48,446 bases of DNA from Pelagibacteraceae bacterium (GTDB taxonomy: Bacteria > Pseudomonadota > Alphaproteobacteria > HIMB59), in assembly GCA_002705265.1 (NCBI GenBank), contig PAHR01000047.1, forward strand, positions 1-48,446, given 5' to 3'. The translations under genes and the position numbers were made by a program. Shown in pieces: positions 18,116 through 27,168 of this stretch. Positions within the stretch are counted from its first letter, which is position 1. Each line of letters starts with the position of its first letter. The notes below the pieces were generated by a model, which worked only from the letters and a program-made list of their open reading frames with translations, ran no database searches and was not told the DNA's origin.

Positions 18116-19402
18116 TTATTTTTTTATAAACTTTTGTTTTATTCTTGTTAATGAAAGAGTGTTTGCTGGTACATCTTTTGTGATAACTGAGCCAGCTCCA
18201 ATATAAGCTTTATTTAGTATCTTAACTGGGGCTACTATTGATGAATTTGAACCTATAAAACAATTATCACCAATTATGCATCTATTTTTTTTCTTTCCAT
18301 CATAATTACAAGTTATGGTGCCTGCTCCGATATTACTATTTTTTCCAACATTAGAATCCCCTATATAAGATAAGTGACCAGCCTTGACGCCCGACTTTAA
18401 ATGAGATTTTTTAATTTCAACAAAATTTCCAATTTTGACATTATTATCAATTAATGTTCCCGGTCTTATTCTCGCAAAAGGACCTATGCTGCATTCTTTT
18501 CCAATTTCGCAATCTTCGAGGTATGTGAAAGCTTTTATTAAAGTGCCTTTATTGATGAATACATTATTTTTTATTACAACATTAGATTCGATATAGACAT
18601 CTTTGTCTATTTTCGAATTCATGCTGATAAAAGTTGTAGCAGGGTTTTCAAATCTAACACCTTTTTTTGTTAATTGAATCTTAATATTACTTTGGATTTC
18701 TTGTTCTAAGCTTTGTAATTCTTCAATAGTATTAACTCCTAAAACTTTTTCATATTTATTTACAGTAAAAGAAACTTTTAACTTTTTATCTAATCCAATT
18801 TCAACCAAATCTGTTAAATAATATTCTTTTTTATTAATGTTTTTCTTAATATTTTTACTCAACAAAATAGCTTTTTTGGAGAGTAAAAAAAATCCTGTAT
18901 TTATTAAAGAAATATTTTTCTCTTCTACTGAACAATCTTTTTCCTCAATAATTTTAATTAAATTATTTTTACTCACTACTAACCTACCATATCCTTTTGG
19001 ACTAGATAGTTGTTGACCTAAAACATTTATATCTAATTTTTTCCTTATTGTTTGGTTTATAAAATCATCAATAATCTTTTTATTTATTACAGGAGTGTCT
19101 CCCAGACATATTAAATAATAATCAGACTTTAAAGGTCCCTTATTAATATACTGCTGAATTGCTCCCCCGGTACCATTAACTGGGTTTTGAATAAATGTGT
19201 TTTGAAAGCCATTTTTAGCAAAATATTTTTCAAGTTTTTTATTGGTTATAATATTGAAATCGTTTATTTTTTTATTTTGTCTAATAAGATCCACGTTAAA
19301 ATCAATTAATGGCCTTCCACATAAATTTTGAAAAACCTTTGGGGTAGAAGATTTAAACCTTGTACTATTTCCAGCTGAAAGAATAATGGCGCTAATTTTC
19401 AT
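18116..19402 (-). CDS. glmU: Bifunctional UDP-GlcNAc pyrophosphorylase / glucosamine-1-phosphate acetyltransferase
   Basis: Acetylates glucosamine 1-phosphate and then couples it to UTP. The 428 residues comprise a nucleotidyltransferase domain (1 to about 225, ILSAGNSTRFKSSTPKVF) and a left-handed beta-helix (about 245-428) with GNFVEIKKS, catalytic His343 in KAGHLSYIGD and NIGAGTITCNYDG. The family P-loop is normally GxGTRM; here it is GNSTRF, a Gly-to-Ser change. The protein is about 28 residues shorter than the E. coli enzyme, mostly at the C-terminal tail. It is the first gene of the ten-gene minus-strand run and diverges from the Sua5 gene across a 69-base promoter region. Confidence 0.94.
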   Translation of the reverse strand: MKISAIILSAGNSTRFKSSTPKVFQNLCGRPLIDFNVDLIRQNKKINDFNIITNKKLEKYFAKNGFQNTFIQNPVNGTGGAIQQYINKGPLKSDYYLICLGDTPVINKKIIDDFINQTIRKKLDINVLGQQLSSPKGYGRLVVSKNNLIKIIEEKDCSVEEKNISLINTGFFLLSKKAILLSKNIKKNINKKEYYLTDLVEIGLDKKLKVSFTVNKYEKVLGVNTIEELQSLEQEIQSNIKIQLTKKGVRFENPATTFISMNSKIDKDVYIESNVVIKNNVFINKGTLIKAFTYLEDCEIGKECSIGPFARIRPGTLIDNNVKIGNFVEIKKSHLKSGVKAGHLSYIGDSNVGKNSNIGAGTITCNYDGKKKNRCIIGDNCFIGSNSSIVAPVKILNKAYIGAGSVITKDVPANTLSLTRIKQKFIKK

Positions 19403-19432
19403 AAAATGTATAAATAACCTAGGTAAATTATT

Positions 19433-19457
19433 ATTAGATACTAAAAATATATCTAAT
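19433..19457. promoter_or_regulatory. 8-bp inverted repeat in the glmU/Sua5 divergent spacer
   Basis: ATTAGATA at 19433-19440 is mirrored by TATCTAAT at 19450-19457 with a nine-base centre. It lies in the 69-base gap between two divergent starts, where both promoters must be. It could be an operator or chance in AT-rich DNA. No convincing -35/-10 pair could be fixed. Confidence 0.3.
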
Positions 19458-19471
19458 TATGTAAAGACTTA

Positions 19472-20410
19472 ATGATATCAATAATAAAAGAAAAGAATAG
19501 CAAGGTTTTGTACAAAGCTATTGCTCAAAAAATCAATAATAATGAACTAGTAGTCCTACCAACAGAAACCGTATACGGATTAGCTGGGAATAGCTTATCA
19601 ATTAAATCAATCAGATCTATTTATAAGATAAAAAATAGACCTATTAAAAAAAAATTAATTGTTCATTGCTCTTCAATAGAAATGGTAGGTAATTATTTTA
19701 AATTAGATAATCATAATTTAAAAATTGCTAAAAAATTTTGGCCTGGACCGTTAACATTAATTCTAAAAAGAAAAAATAAAATAATACCTGATCTATTATG
19801 TCAAAGAGGATATTGTGCTGTTAGGATACCTAGTAATAATTTTATAATTAAGCTAATCAAAGAAATAAATAAACCATTAGTTATGCCAAGTGCTAATAAA
19901 TTTAAGCAATTAAGTCCTGTAAATGCAAAAATGGCAAGCGAGAATTTTAAATCAAGTAGTTTAACAATCATTGATGGTGGTAGATGCAAAATAGGAATTG
20001 AATCTACAATTTTAAAAATATCTAATAATAATATTGAAGTGATTAGATATGGATTGATTGATGTATTTGATATTTTAAAAATTTCATCAGATCTTAAACT
20101 TAGAAAAACTAATAATCAATTTTTTCCAGGAACTAGTAAAAAACACTACTCACCTTCTAAACCAATTTTTATTAATGTGATTAAACCTAAATTAGGAAGT
20201 GGTTATATAAATTTTGGAAAGATAAGAAGAAAAGAATTTAAAAATTTAAGTACTAAAGAAAATTTAAAAGAAGCGGCAAGTAAACTTTATTACTATATTT
20301 ATTTAGCAGATAATCATTATAAATTTAAATCAATTTCAATTGCTCCAATTCCTTCTGTGGGAATTGGGAAAGCTATAAATGATAGATTAAAAAGAGCTAG
20401 TGCAAAATAA
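19472..20410 (+). CDS. L-threonylcarbamoyladenylate synthase (Sua5 type)
   Basis: Makes threonylcarbamoyl-AMP from threonine, bicarbonate and ATP for t6A37 of tRNA. The 312-residue protein has a YrdC domain in the first two thirds: LPTETVYGLAGN near residue 31, KNRPIKKKL, WPGPLTLIL, RIPSN and PLVMPSAN. The additional C-terminal Sua5 domain includes PGTSKKHYSP (substrate-gating linker) at about residue 225. Presence of the second domain makes it Sua5/TsaC2 rather than the short TsaC. The FAD-oxidase gene starts at the next base after its stop, a pairing common in Alphaproteobacteria. Confidence 0.92.
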   Translation: MISIIKEKNSKVLYKAIAQKINNNELVVLPTETVYGLAGNSLSIKSIRSIYKIKNRPIKKKLIVHCSSIEMVGNYFKLDNHNLKIAKKFWPGPLTLILKRKNKIIPDLLCQRGYCAVRIPSNNFIIKLIKEINKPLVMPSANKFKQLSPVNAKMASENFKSSSLTIIDGGRCKIGIESTILKISNNNIEVIRYGLIDVFDILKISSDLKLRKTNNQFFPGTSKKHYSPSKPIFINVIKPKLGSGYINFGKIRRKEFKNLSTKENLKEAASKLYYYIYLADNHYKFKSISIAPIPSVGIGKAINDRLKRASAK

Positions 20411-21679
20411 ATGAAATTTAGAAAAAATTTATTCAAAAAAATAAATATAATTATAGAAAATGGCTCTACAACTTTATGCCCAAAAAATACAAAAGAAGTG
20501 TCTATTGTTCTTAAAATATGCCATATCAACAATATTGAAGTAATACCTATTGGAGGCAACACAAATAGAGTATTAGGTACTTATCAAAAAGATAAAAAAA
20601 AATCTGTGTTTTTATCTTTGAGGAATTTAAATAAAATTATAAAGCTAGATACTGAGAATTTGGTCATGGAAGTTGAAGCTGGGGCTACTTTAGCTAAAGT
20701 TCAAAAAAAGGCCTTAAATAAAAACCTACTGTTTCCAGTACATGTTGCTTCCCATAAAGAATGTAATATTGGTGGAAATATTTCAACAAATGTCGGAGGT
20801 CTTCAAGTTCTGAGATATGGAAATATAGAAAATAATATAAATGGACTAGAGTATGTACTACCAGATGGAACTATTATCAATCAACTTAGTTTTCTCAAAA
20901 AAGATAATTTTGGACCAAAGATATGGAGAGTTTTATGTGGATCAGAAGGCACATATGGGGTAATTACAAAAGCTAGTTTAAAACTAATACCTAAGAAACT
21001 AAATAATCATACATTTTTAATAGAAATTCAAAGTTTAAATAAGATATTTAAATTATTTAAACAATTAAGAGAGAAATTTTTTGATGAGTTGACTTCTTTT
21101 GAAGTTATATTTCCAAAACCTATTAATCTAATAACAAACGTAAATGAAAAAAATTTTAATATCATAATAGAATTTCAGACAAACAATAACCATAGTTATA
21201 AAATTAATTTTAAAAATTTTAAAATATTAAAATTTGAAAAAAATTCAATAAATTCTAAAATATGGCCAATTAGAAAATTAATTATTACTCAACAGGATTC
21301 ATTGTTATTTAAATATAAATACGATATTTCACTTCCTATAAACAATTGGTCATTATTTTTAAAAAAAATGGAATTGTTTCATAAAAATAATAAAGATTAT
21401 GATCCTTATTATTTTGGACACTTGGGGGATGGTAATTTGCACTGCAATTACAAGATCAATGATCCAAATAAACAAAAAATTAAGAACCTTGAAGAGCAAA
21501 TATATAAAATTGTCTTAAACCTTAAAGGCAGTCTTGCTGCTGAACATGGACTTGGTTATAGAAAAAACTATTTAGTAAAAAAGTATAAAACAAAGGAAAT
21601 TTATACTTTGTTAAATAATTTTAAGGAATTCTTTGATAAAAAGAAGTTACTCAATAGAGATAAGTTAATAAAGTCTTAG
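20411..21679 (+). CDS. FAD-linked D-2-hydroxyacid dehydrogenase (GlcD/D2HGDH-like)
   Basis: Vanillyl-alcohol-oxidase-fold flavoprotein of 422 residues. The PCMH FAD-binding domain is visible as VIPIGGNTNRVLGTY, GNISTNVGG and GSEGTYGVITKA, and the C-terminal oxidase domain as YFGHLGDGNLHCN (metal/substrate site) and LAAEHGLGYRKN. Family members oxidise D-2-hydroxyglutarate, D-lactate or glycolate and pass electrons to the respiratory chain or ETF; the substrate cannot be told from sequence. It is about 40 residues shorter than usual, the loss being in the middle. The 3' end overlaps the convergent puuB-like gene by 15 bases. Confidence 0.87.
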   Translation: MKFRKNLFKKINIIIENGSTTLCPKNTKEVSIVLKICHINNIEVIPIGGNTNRVLGTYQKDKKKSVFLSLRNLNKIIKLDTENLVMEVEAGATLAKVQKKALNKNLLFPVHVASHKECNIGGNISTNVGGLQVLRYGNIENNINGLEYVLPDGTIINQLSFLKKDNFGPKIWRVLCGSEGTYGVITKASLKLIPKKLNNHTFLIEIQSLNKIFKLFKQLREKFFDELTSFEVIFPKPINLITNVNEKNFNIIIEFQTNNNHSYKINFKNFKILKFEKNSINSKIWPIRKLIITQQDSLLFKYKYDISLPINNWSLFLKKMELFHKNNKDYDPYYFGHLGDGNLHCNYKINDPNKQKIKNLEEQIYKIVLNLKGSLAAEHGLGYRKNYLVKKYKTKEIYTLLNNFKEFFDKKKLLNRDKLIKS

Positions 21680-22966
21680 AATATCTCTAATTTTGTAATA
21701 GCTCATAGCCAAAACTAATAAAGGGGTATCAAAAATACCTGCCCCTGGAAATTTTGAATGATTTAATTTAGAAAATAAATCCAAATGCGAGCTCTGACCT
21801 TTAATTGATTGAGCAAAAGTCTTACCAACCAAAGTTGTTAAAGCCACACCATGACCGGAATAACCTTGAGCAAACAAAACATTATTATCTAATTGTCCAA
21901 TATGGGGAAGACGATTTTGAGTGATAGCAACATGCCCGCTCCAGCTACAAATAGATTTACACTTTTCCATACCTGGCATTATTTTCTTAATAATTTTTTT
22001 TAAGGACTTTTCAACATCAATTGGATCTACATTTGAATAACTAACCCTACCACCAAATATTACATTATTTTTAGAATTCAACCTAAAATAGTTTAGAACA
22101 AAAAACATATCTGAAATAGTTATCGGTTTTTCAAAAAATTCTTTTAAAACACTTTGGGGCTGTGATTCAATTGCAGTAACATAAGTTTTAACAGGCATAA
22201 TCATGGGTCTTAGTTTTTTACTTAAATTTCCTATATAAGCATTACAACTTAAAACTAAATATCTAGATTTAATTTCTATATTTTTTGATGTTTGAATAAA
22301 TACTTTTTGATTTGATTTAAAAGAGCTAACCTCCACACCTTCGTACATAGAAACATTTTTATTCTTAAGAGCTTCAGCAGCTAATCCAAGACAATAGTTA
22401 AGAGGATGAATTTGAGCACAAAAACTATCATATATAGCAGATTGATAATAAGGGCTTCTAAATTTTTTATTAAGTTCTGATTTATTTAAAAATATAGAAT
22501 TTTTATAATTATATTTTTTTTCAAGTATTTTTTGCTGCTTATAAAGAGATTTTTCATGTCGATTATTTGCGGCTGTAAGTAAAAAACCCTCAATTAAGTC
22601 ACAGTCTATATTATGTTTTTTAATATTATTTTTAACTTCATTAACCGCATCAACTGAAAAATTCCAAAGAATCTTTTCTTCCTCTACTGAAATATTTTTT
22701 TGACCAGAGAAATCATCAGAAGAATATCCATGAAGTAATTGTCCTCCATTTCTACCAGAAGCTCCCCATCCTATTTTATTTTTTTCTAAAACCACTATTT
22801 TTAATGAAGGGTCTAATAAACTTAAATAATAAGCGGTTGAAATTCCTGTTAACCCGCCTCCAACTATACAAACATCGCATTGAATAGATTCATTTAATTT
22901 GTTAGAATCTAATTTATATGTGCGGGTTCTCGAATAATAATTATCTGAATAACTCATATAATACAT
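21665..22966 (-). CDS. puuB: FAD-dependent gamma-glutamylputrescine oxidase (PuuB-like)
   Basis: DAO-family flavoenzyme predicted to oxidise gamma-glutamylputrescine to its aldehyde with release of ammonia and hydrogen peroxide. The 433-residue protein has the FAD dinucleotide motif VCIVGGGLTGISTAYYL near residue 31, IGWGASGRNGGQLLHG, which is characteristic of PuuB-like oxidases, and a C-terminal FAQGYSGHGVALT FAD contact. An alternative ATG three codons in (22957) is equally possible. It is divergent from puuA with only about 34 bases between starts, so the two promoters must overlap. The pairing is the main reason for the substrate call; relatives act on other amines and amino acids. Confidence 0.82.
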   Translation of the reverse strand: MYYMSYSDNYYSRTRTYKLDSNKLNESIQCDVCIVGGGLTGISTAYYLSLLDPSLKIVVLEKNKIGWGASGRNGGQLLHGYSSDDFSGQKNISVEEEKILWNFSVDAVNEVKNNIKKHNIDCDLIEGFLLTAANNRHEKSLYKQQKILEKKYNYKNSIFLNKSELNKKFRSPYYQSAIYDSFCAQIHPLNYCLGLAAEALKNKNVSMYEGVEVSSFKSNQKVFIQTSKNIEIKSRYLVLSCNAYIGNLSKKLRPMIMPVKTYVTAIESQPQSVLKEFFEKPITISDMFFVLNYFRLNSKNNVIFGGRVSYSNVDPIDVEKSLKKIIKKIMPGMEKCKSICSWSGHVAITQNRLPHIGQLDNNVLFAQGYSGHGVALTTLVGKTFAQSIKGQSSHLDLFSKLNHSKFPGAGIFDTPLLVLAMSYYKIRDILRLY

Positions 22967-23000
22967 AAATTATCAAATTTTTCTTAAATTAGGAATAAAT

Positions 23001-24356
23001 ATGAAAAAATATATTGATTGGTTAAAAAAAAATAAAATAACAGAAGTAGAGTGTATGATCCCAGATAACTCTGGAATCCCAAGAGGTAAAATTCTTCCAA
23101 CTGAAAAATTTTTAAATACAATAAGTAATAATGGACTTAGACTTCCTTTAGGCTTATTTAAAATGTCAATTTCTAGAAGCGTTTCATATTCTATAGATGA
23201 TAATATTTTGAACCCAACTGATGGGGATTTTATTTTAAAACCTGATTTTTCTACACTAAGAATAGTTCCTTGGTATAATGAACCTACAGCCCAAGTTATA
23301 TGTGATGCTATTGATAGCAAAGGTAAAGAAATAAGTGTTTGTTCAAGAGGAATTCTAAAAAAAATTCTTAAACTGTATAAATCTAAAGGTCTAAAACCAA
23401 TAGTTGCTCCTGAAATAGAATTTTACTTAGTTAAAAAAAATAATGACCCTGATTCTCCTTTAGAATCTCCTGCTGGTCTTTCTGGTAGAGTTGAAAAAGG
23501 GAATCAATCGTATGGAATTGATGCTGTAAATGACTTTGATCATATAATAGAAGATGTTTATGAATTTTGTGAAAAACAATTTTTAGAAGTAGAGACAATT
23601 AATCATGAAGAAGGTCCTGCTCAAATGGAAATTAACTTTAAACATGGGAATCCCCTAGACCTTGCAGATCAAGTTTTTTTATTTAAAAGAACTCTTAGGC
23701 AAGCGGCTTTGAAGCATAATCTTTTCGCTACTTTTATGGCAAAACCAATGGAAAATGCCCCGGGTAACTCGATGCATATACATCAATCAATTTTAAATAA
23801 AAAAGATAAATCATTATTTGCAAATGATAATTTAAAACCATCTAAATATTTTTATTACTACTTGGGTGGTCTGCAAAAATATACTAAATCTTTTATGCCT
23901 CTATTTGCTCCTAATATTAATTCTTTTAAAAGGTTGATGGGTTATTTCGAAGAAGGCACTCCTTTTAATCTTAACTGGGGTTTTGAAAATAGAACGTGTG
24001 GTTTTAGAATACCTTCTTACTCAAATCCAAAACAAGTAAGAGTTGAAAATAGACTTTGTGGATCAGATGTTAATCCATATTTAGCACTTTCTGCTACTCT
24101 TTTAGCAGGTTTGCTAGGAATAGAAAATAAACTTGAACCAACTACTGAAACTAAAAAAAATGCTTATAATGTTCACTTATCCCTACCAGAAAATCTAAAT
24201 AGTTCATTGGATTTATTTTCTAGATCAAATGAAATAAAAGAAATATTTGGTGAAACTTTTGTAGATCTTTTCTGTGAAATTAAAGCACTTGAAGTAAATG
24301 AATATAATAAAATTATTACTGCTTGGGAAAGAGAATACTTACTTATTAACGTCTGA
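23001..24356 (+). CDS. puuA: Glutamine synthetase family: gamma-glutamylputrescine synthetase
   Basis: ATP-dependent ligase expected to attach glutamate to putrescine. The 451-residue protein has the GS beta-grasp N-terminus (WLKKNKITEVECMIPDNSG) and the GS catalytic domain with APEIEFYLV, PAQMEINF, the ATP-site HIHQS, and NRTCGFRIPS. It lacks the adenylylation-site tail of true GlnA and is of PuuA/GlnT type. An AGGAA site at 22990-22994 precedes the ATG. The surrounding importer, PuuB and agmatine genes support putrescine as the substrate. Its 3' end overlaps potC by 18 bases on the opposite strand. Confidence 0.87.
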   Translation: MKKYIDWLKKNKITEVECMIPDNSGIPRGKILPTEKFLNTISNNGLRLPLGLFKMSISRSVSYSIDDNILNPTDGDFILKPDFSTLRIVPWYNEPTAQVICDAIDSKGKEISVCSRGILKKILKLYKSKGLKPIVAPEIEFYLVKKNNDPDSPLESPAGLSGRVEKGNQSYGIDAVNDFDHIIEDVYEFCEKQFLEVETINHEEGPAQMEINFKHGNPLDLADQVFLFKRTLRQAALKHNLFATFMAKPMENAPGNSMHIHQSILNKKDKSLFANDNLKPSKYFYYYLGGLQKYTKSFMPLFAPNINSFKRLMGYFEEGTPFNLNWGFENRTCGFRIPSYSNPKQVRVENRLCGSDVNPYLALSATLLAGLLGIENKLEPTTETKKNAYNVHLSLPENLNSSLDLFSRSNEIKEIFGETFVDLFCEIKALEVNEYNKIITAWEREYLLINV

Positions 24357-25142
24357 TTTATTTCTAATTTTTATGTAATAACCAACAGCAATAGTTACAA
24401 CAAATAACATTATTATTGCTGATAGGGCGTTTACCTCGGGGCTAAGGCCTAGTCTAACTTTTGAAAAAACTACAATTGGCAATGTATTGGCACCTGGGCC
24501 TGTAGTAAAACTAGCCACAACTAAATCGTCTAAAGATAGGGTAAAAGCTAATAGCCAACCTGATATAATTGCAGGCATTATGACAGGTGTGGTAATTTTC
24601 CAAATTACTGAATTTGGTTTAGCGCCTAAGTCTTGAGCTGCCTCTTCAATATTTTTATCAAAACTACTAAGTCTTGCTTGGATTATTACAGCAACAAAGG
24701 CAACTGAAAAAGTGATATGAGCAATTAAAACAGTTAGCTGTCCCTTTGAAGAAGGTAATCCAAATAAATTATTTGTGGTCACGAAAAAAAGTAGAAGTGA
24801 AAGACCTAAAATAATTTCAGGCATTACAAGAGGTGCAGTACTAAGAAATATAAAAAAAGATCGAAATGGAATTTTAGCAATCCTAGCTAAGGAAAATCCT
24901 GCCATAACTCCCAAAATTGTTGCAAAAGTTGCTGACAAAGCTGCTATTTCAATACTAGTATAAAAAGCTTCTAAAATTTGTTCATTTTTAAATAATTCTC
25001 CGTACCAACGGAAAGAAAAACCCTTCCAAACCATAACTCTTTTACTATCATTAAAAGAGTAACCTATAAGAGCTAGAATTGGAAAATACAAAAAAATAAA
25101 ACCAAAAATTAAAACTAAGTATTTAAAAAAAACTTTATTCAT
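24339..25142 (-). CDS. potC: Polyamine ABC transporter permease PotC
   Basis: Inner-membrane permease of a spermidine/putrescine-type ABC importer. The 267 residues contain about six hydrophobic helices, begin with a TM segment (YLVLIFGFIFLYFPILALI) and YSFNDSKRV as in PotC/PotI, and carry the EAA loop EEAAQDLGAKPNSVIWKIT for contact with the ATPase. The family motif SLDDLVVASFTTGPGANTLPI follows. It overlaps potB by eight bases and is the last gene of the agu-pot run. Confidence 0.94.
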   Translation of the reverse strand: MNKVFFKYLVLIFGFIFLYFPILALIGYSFNDSKRVMVWKGFSFRWYGELFKNEQILEAFYTSIEIAALSATFATILGVMAGFSLARIAKIPFRSFFIFLSTAPLVMPEIILGLSLLLFFVTTNNLFGLPSSKGQLTVLIAHITFSVAFVAVIIQARLSSFDKNIEEAAQDLGAKPNSVIWKITTPVIMPAIISGWLLAFTLSLDDLVVASFTTGPGANTLPIVVFSKVRLGLSPEVNALSAIIMLFVVTIAVGYYIKIRNKSDVNK

Positions 25143-26034
25143 TTTTTAAACCGTACTTTTGATAAGCTAATTGAAAAACCATAATTGGTATTGCTAAAAA
25201 TAAAATTCCTGACATAGCAAGAGCACTAGCTATAGGCCAATCTCTATTAACAAAAAATTCATCAAAAATCATTTTACCAAAATATAATTTATCACTCCCT
25301 CCAAGCAGTTCTGGTATGACGAACTCTCCTACCACAGGAATAAAAACCAACATAGAGCCAGCAATAATACCTGGTATTGATAAAGGTAATATAATTTTAA
25401 AAAATGTTTTAATTGGCCTTACCCCTAAATCATGAGAGGCCTCGATTAGTCTTAAATCAAATTTAACTAAGAATCCATAAAGAGGTAAAATCATGAAAGG
25501 CAGATAAGTATAAACTACACCAAGTATCACACTATAATGATTATACATCATCGATAGAGGTTCATCGATAAGATTTAAGTTTATAAGTATATTATTAATT
25601 AATCCATTACCTTGCAAAAGAACCTTCCAAGCATAAACCCTCAAAAGAAATGAAGTCCAGAAAGGAATAACTAATAAAACTAAAAATAAATTTCTAATTT
25701 TTGGTTTAGATTTAGCAACGTAAAAAGCTATTGGATAACCAATAATTAAGCATATTAAAGTTGATGTAAAAGCGAGAGATATAGAGTTTAGGTAAGACTG
25801 AAAATAATATGAGTCAGAAAATATAAAAGCATAATTGGAAAAAGTTATATTAAGATCAAAAGAACCTGTTGCCTCGTTCAAAGAAAATAATTTTTTGTAT
25901 GGAGGCATGCCCCATTCTGAGACAGATAAAGAAATTTTTAATATTATCGCTAAAGGTATAAAGAAAAATAACACAAGCCAAAAATATGGAGAAAATACAT
26001 ACCAAAACTTAAAATTTTTAAAACCATCTATCAT
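25135..26034 (-). CDS. potB: Polyamine ABC transporter permease PotB
   Basis: Partner permease of PotC; 299 residues with about six membrane helices. It carries an EAA loop (EASHDLGVRPIKTFFKI) and the PotB-type FIPVVGEFVIPELLGG motif. I set the start at the ATG at 26034, which gives MIDGFKNFKFWYVFSPY and lies five bases after the potA stop. A longer reading beginning at 26076 would run through the end of potA and adds residues foreign to the family. Gene order potA-potB-potC matches the E. coli potABCD arrangement apart from the position of the binding-protein gene. Confidence 0.93.
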   Translation of the reverse strand: MIDGFKNFKFWYVFSPYFWLVLFFFIPLAIILKISLSVSEWGMPPYKKLFSLNEATGSFDLNITFSNYAFIFSDSYYFQSYLNSISLAFTSTLICLIIGYPIAFYVAKSKPKIRNLFLVLLVIPFWTSFLLRVYAWKVLLQGNGLINNILINLNLIDEPLSMMYNHYSVILGVVYTYLPFMILPLYGFLVKFDLRLIEASHDLGVRPIKTFFKIILPLSIPGIIAGSMLVFIPVVGEFVIPELLGGSDKLYFGKMIFDEFFVNRDWPIASALAMSGILFLAIPIMVFQLAYQKYGLKNE

Positions 26035-26039
26035 TTCAA

Positions 26040-27110
26040 CTATAGTAAATAAATTGCTCCATGATCCCAGGAGCATTCAACTTCATCATCCCATTTAATG
26101 TTTAACTTTTCTGAAATAGAATTGTTTGCATGAAATACATAAAAATTACAATTATTGCTTTGAATTAAATACTTTGTATAGCTTCCTAAATAAGCTACTT
26201 CTTTAACTATACCAAAACATTTGTTTATCTCTTGAGTATTTTCTTTGATTTCATTTTTTTTAATCTTTATTTTTTCAGGTCTAATTAAGCATTGACTTTT
26301 ATCCAAAATATTTTTTGTTTGAATTTGAATATTTAAATCTGGTGAAAAATAACTCTCATTATTATTAGGGTTTTTTTCTAATTTAAATATATTTGCAGTG
26401 CCAATGAATTTTGCAATATATTCATTATTTGGTTTTTCATAAATCTCCACAGGATTGCCAATTTGTAAAACATTTCCATCTTGCATAATTGCCATTCTGT
26501 CTGACAAGGACATTGCCTCTTCTTGATCATGTGTAACAATTATGAAAGTTATACCAAGCCTATATTGCAAATTAACAAGTTCAAATTGTGTTTGTATTCT
26601 TAATTTTTTATCTAAAGCAGCTAGAGGCTCATCTAAAAGTAAAAGTTTAGGTTTCTTAACTAAGCACCTAGCCAAAGCTACTCTTTGTTGTTGACCTCCA
26701 GAGAGTTCATCTATTTTTCTATTCTCTAATCCATCGAGTTCGAGAAGTTTTAATATCTCGTCTGTCCTTTGATTTATAGTATTTGTGTCTAAACGGTCTT
26801 CTTTTAAACCAAAGGATATATTCTTAAAAACATTTAAATGGGGAAAAAGAGCGTAGCTTTGAAACATGATATTCAACGGTCTGTTATATGGTGGTAAATC
26901 TGTGATATCTTCACCATCAAGATAAATCCTACCTGAATCAGGTTTTTCAAAACCAGCTATAATTCTTAATAAAGTTGATTTTCCACAACCGGATGATCCA
27001 AGAAGACTAAATAATTCAGATTTTTTTATTTCTAAGGAAACATTTTTAAGAGCTTGAATATCATTAAAAGACTTTGAAACATTTTGAATTTTAAGGAAAC
27101 CTTCTTTCAT
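26040..27110 (-). CDS. potA: Polyamine ABC transporter ATPase PotA
   Basis: Nucleotide-binding subunit; 356 residues. Walker A is GSSGCGKST at 38-46, the signature is LSGGQQQRVALARC, Walker B is LLLLDEPLAALD, and the switch histidine is in IIVTHDQEEA. A TOBE-type regulatory domain follows from about residue 240 (IGTANIF, QCLIRPEKIKI, EVAYLGSYTKYL). The start follows a strong stem-loop that lies between potF and potA. No ribosome binding motif precedes the ATG. Confidence 0.95.
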   Translation of the reverse strand: MKEGFLKIQNVSKSFNDIQALKNVSLEIKKSELFSLLGSSGCGKSTLLRIIAGFEKPDSGRIYLDGEDITDLPPYNRPLNIMFQSYALFPHLNVFKNISFGLKEDRLDTNTINQRTDEILKLLELDGLENRKIDELSGGQQQRVALARCLVKKPKLLLLDEPLAALDKKLRIQTQFELVNLQYRLGITFIIVTHDQEEAMSLSDRMAIMQDGNVLQIGNPVEIYEKPNNEYIAKFIGTANIFKLEKNPNNNESYFSPDLNIQIQTKNILDKSQCLIRPEKIKIKKNEIKENTQEINKCFGIVKEVAYLGSYTKYLIQSNNCNFYVFHANNSISEKLNIKWDDEVECSWDHGAIYLL

Positions 27111-27120
27111 TGTAAAAGAG

Positions 27121-27158
27121 ATTAAAGCACTTCACAAATTAATGTGAAGTGCTTTAAC
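27121..27158 (-). terminator. Stem-loop between potF and potA (partial terminator or mRNA stabiliser)
   Basis: TTAAAGCACTTCAC at 27122-27135 pairs perfectly with GTGAAGTGCTTTAA at 27144-27157; one more A-T pair closes a six-base loop. On the minus strand the stem is followed by TCTCTTTT, an imperfect U-tract, then the potA start ten bases further on. Such hairpins after a binding-protein gene typically lower read-through and protect the upstream message, giving more binding protein than transporter. Confidence 0.75.
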
Positions 27159-27168
27159 ATAAATGTTT

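Noticed and set aside
26035-26076. Longer PotB start overlapping the end of potA
   Set aside because: The extra residues are the out-of-frame end of potA; the ATG at 26034 fits the family N-terminus.
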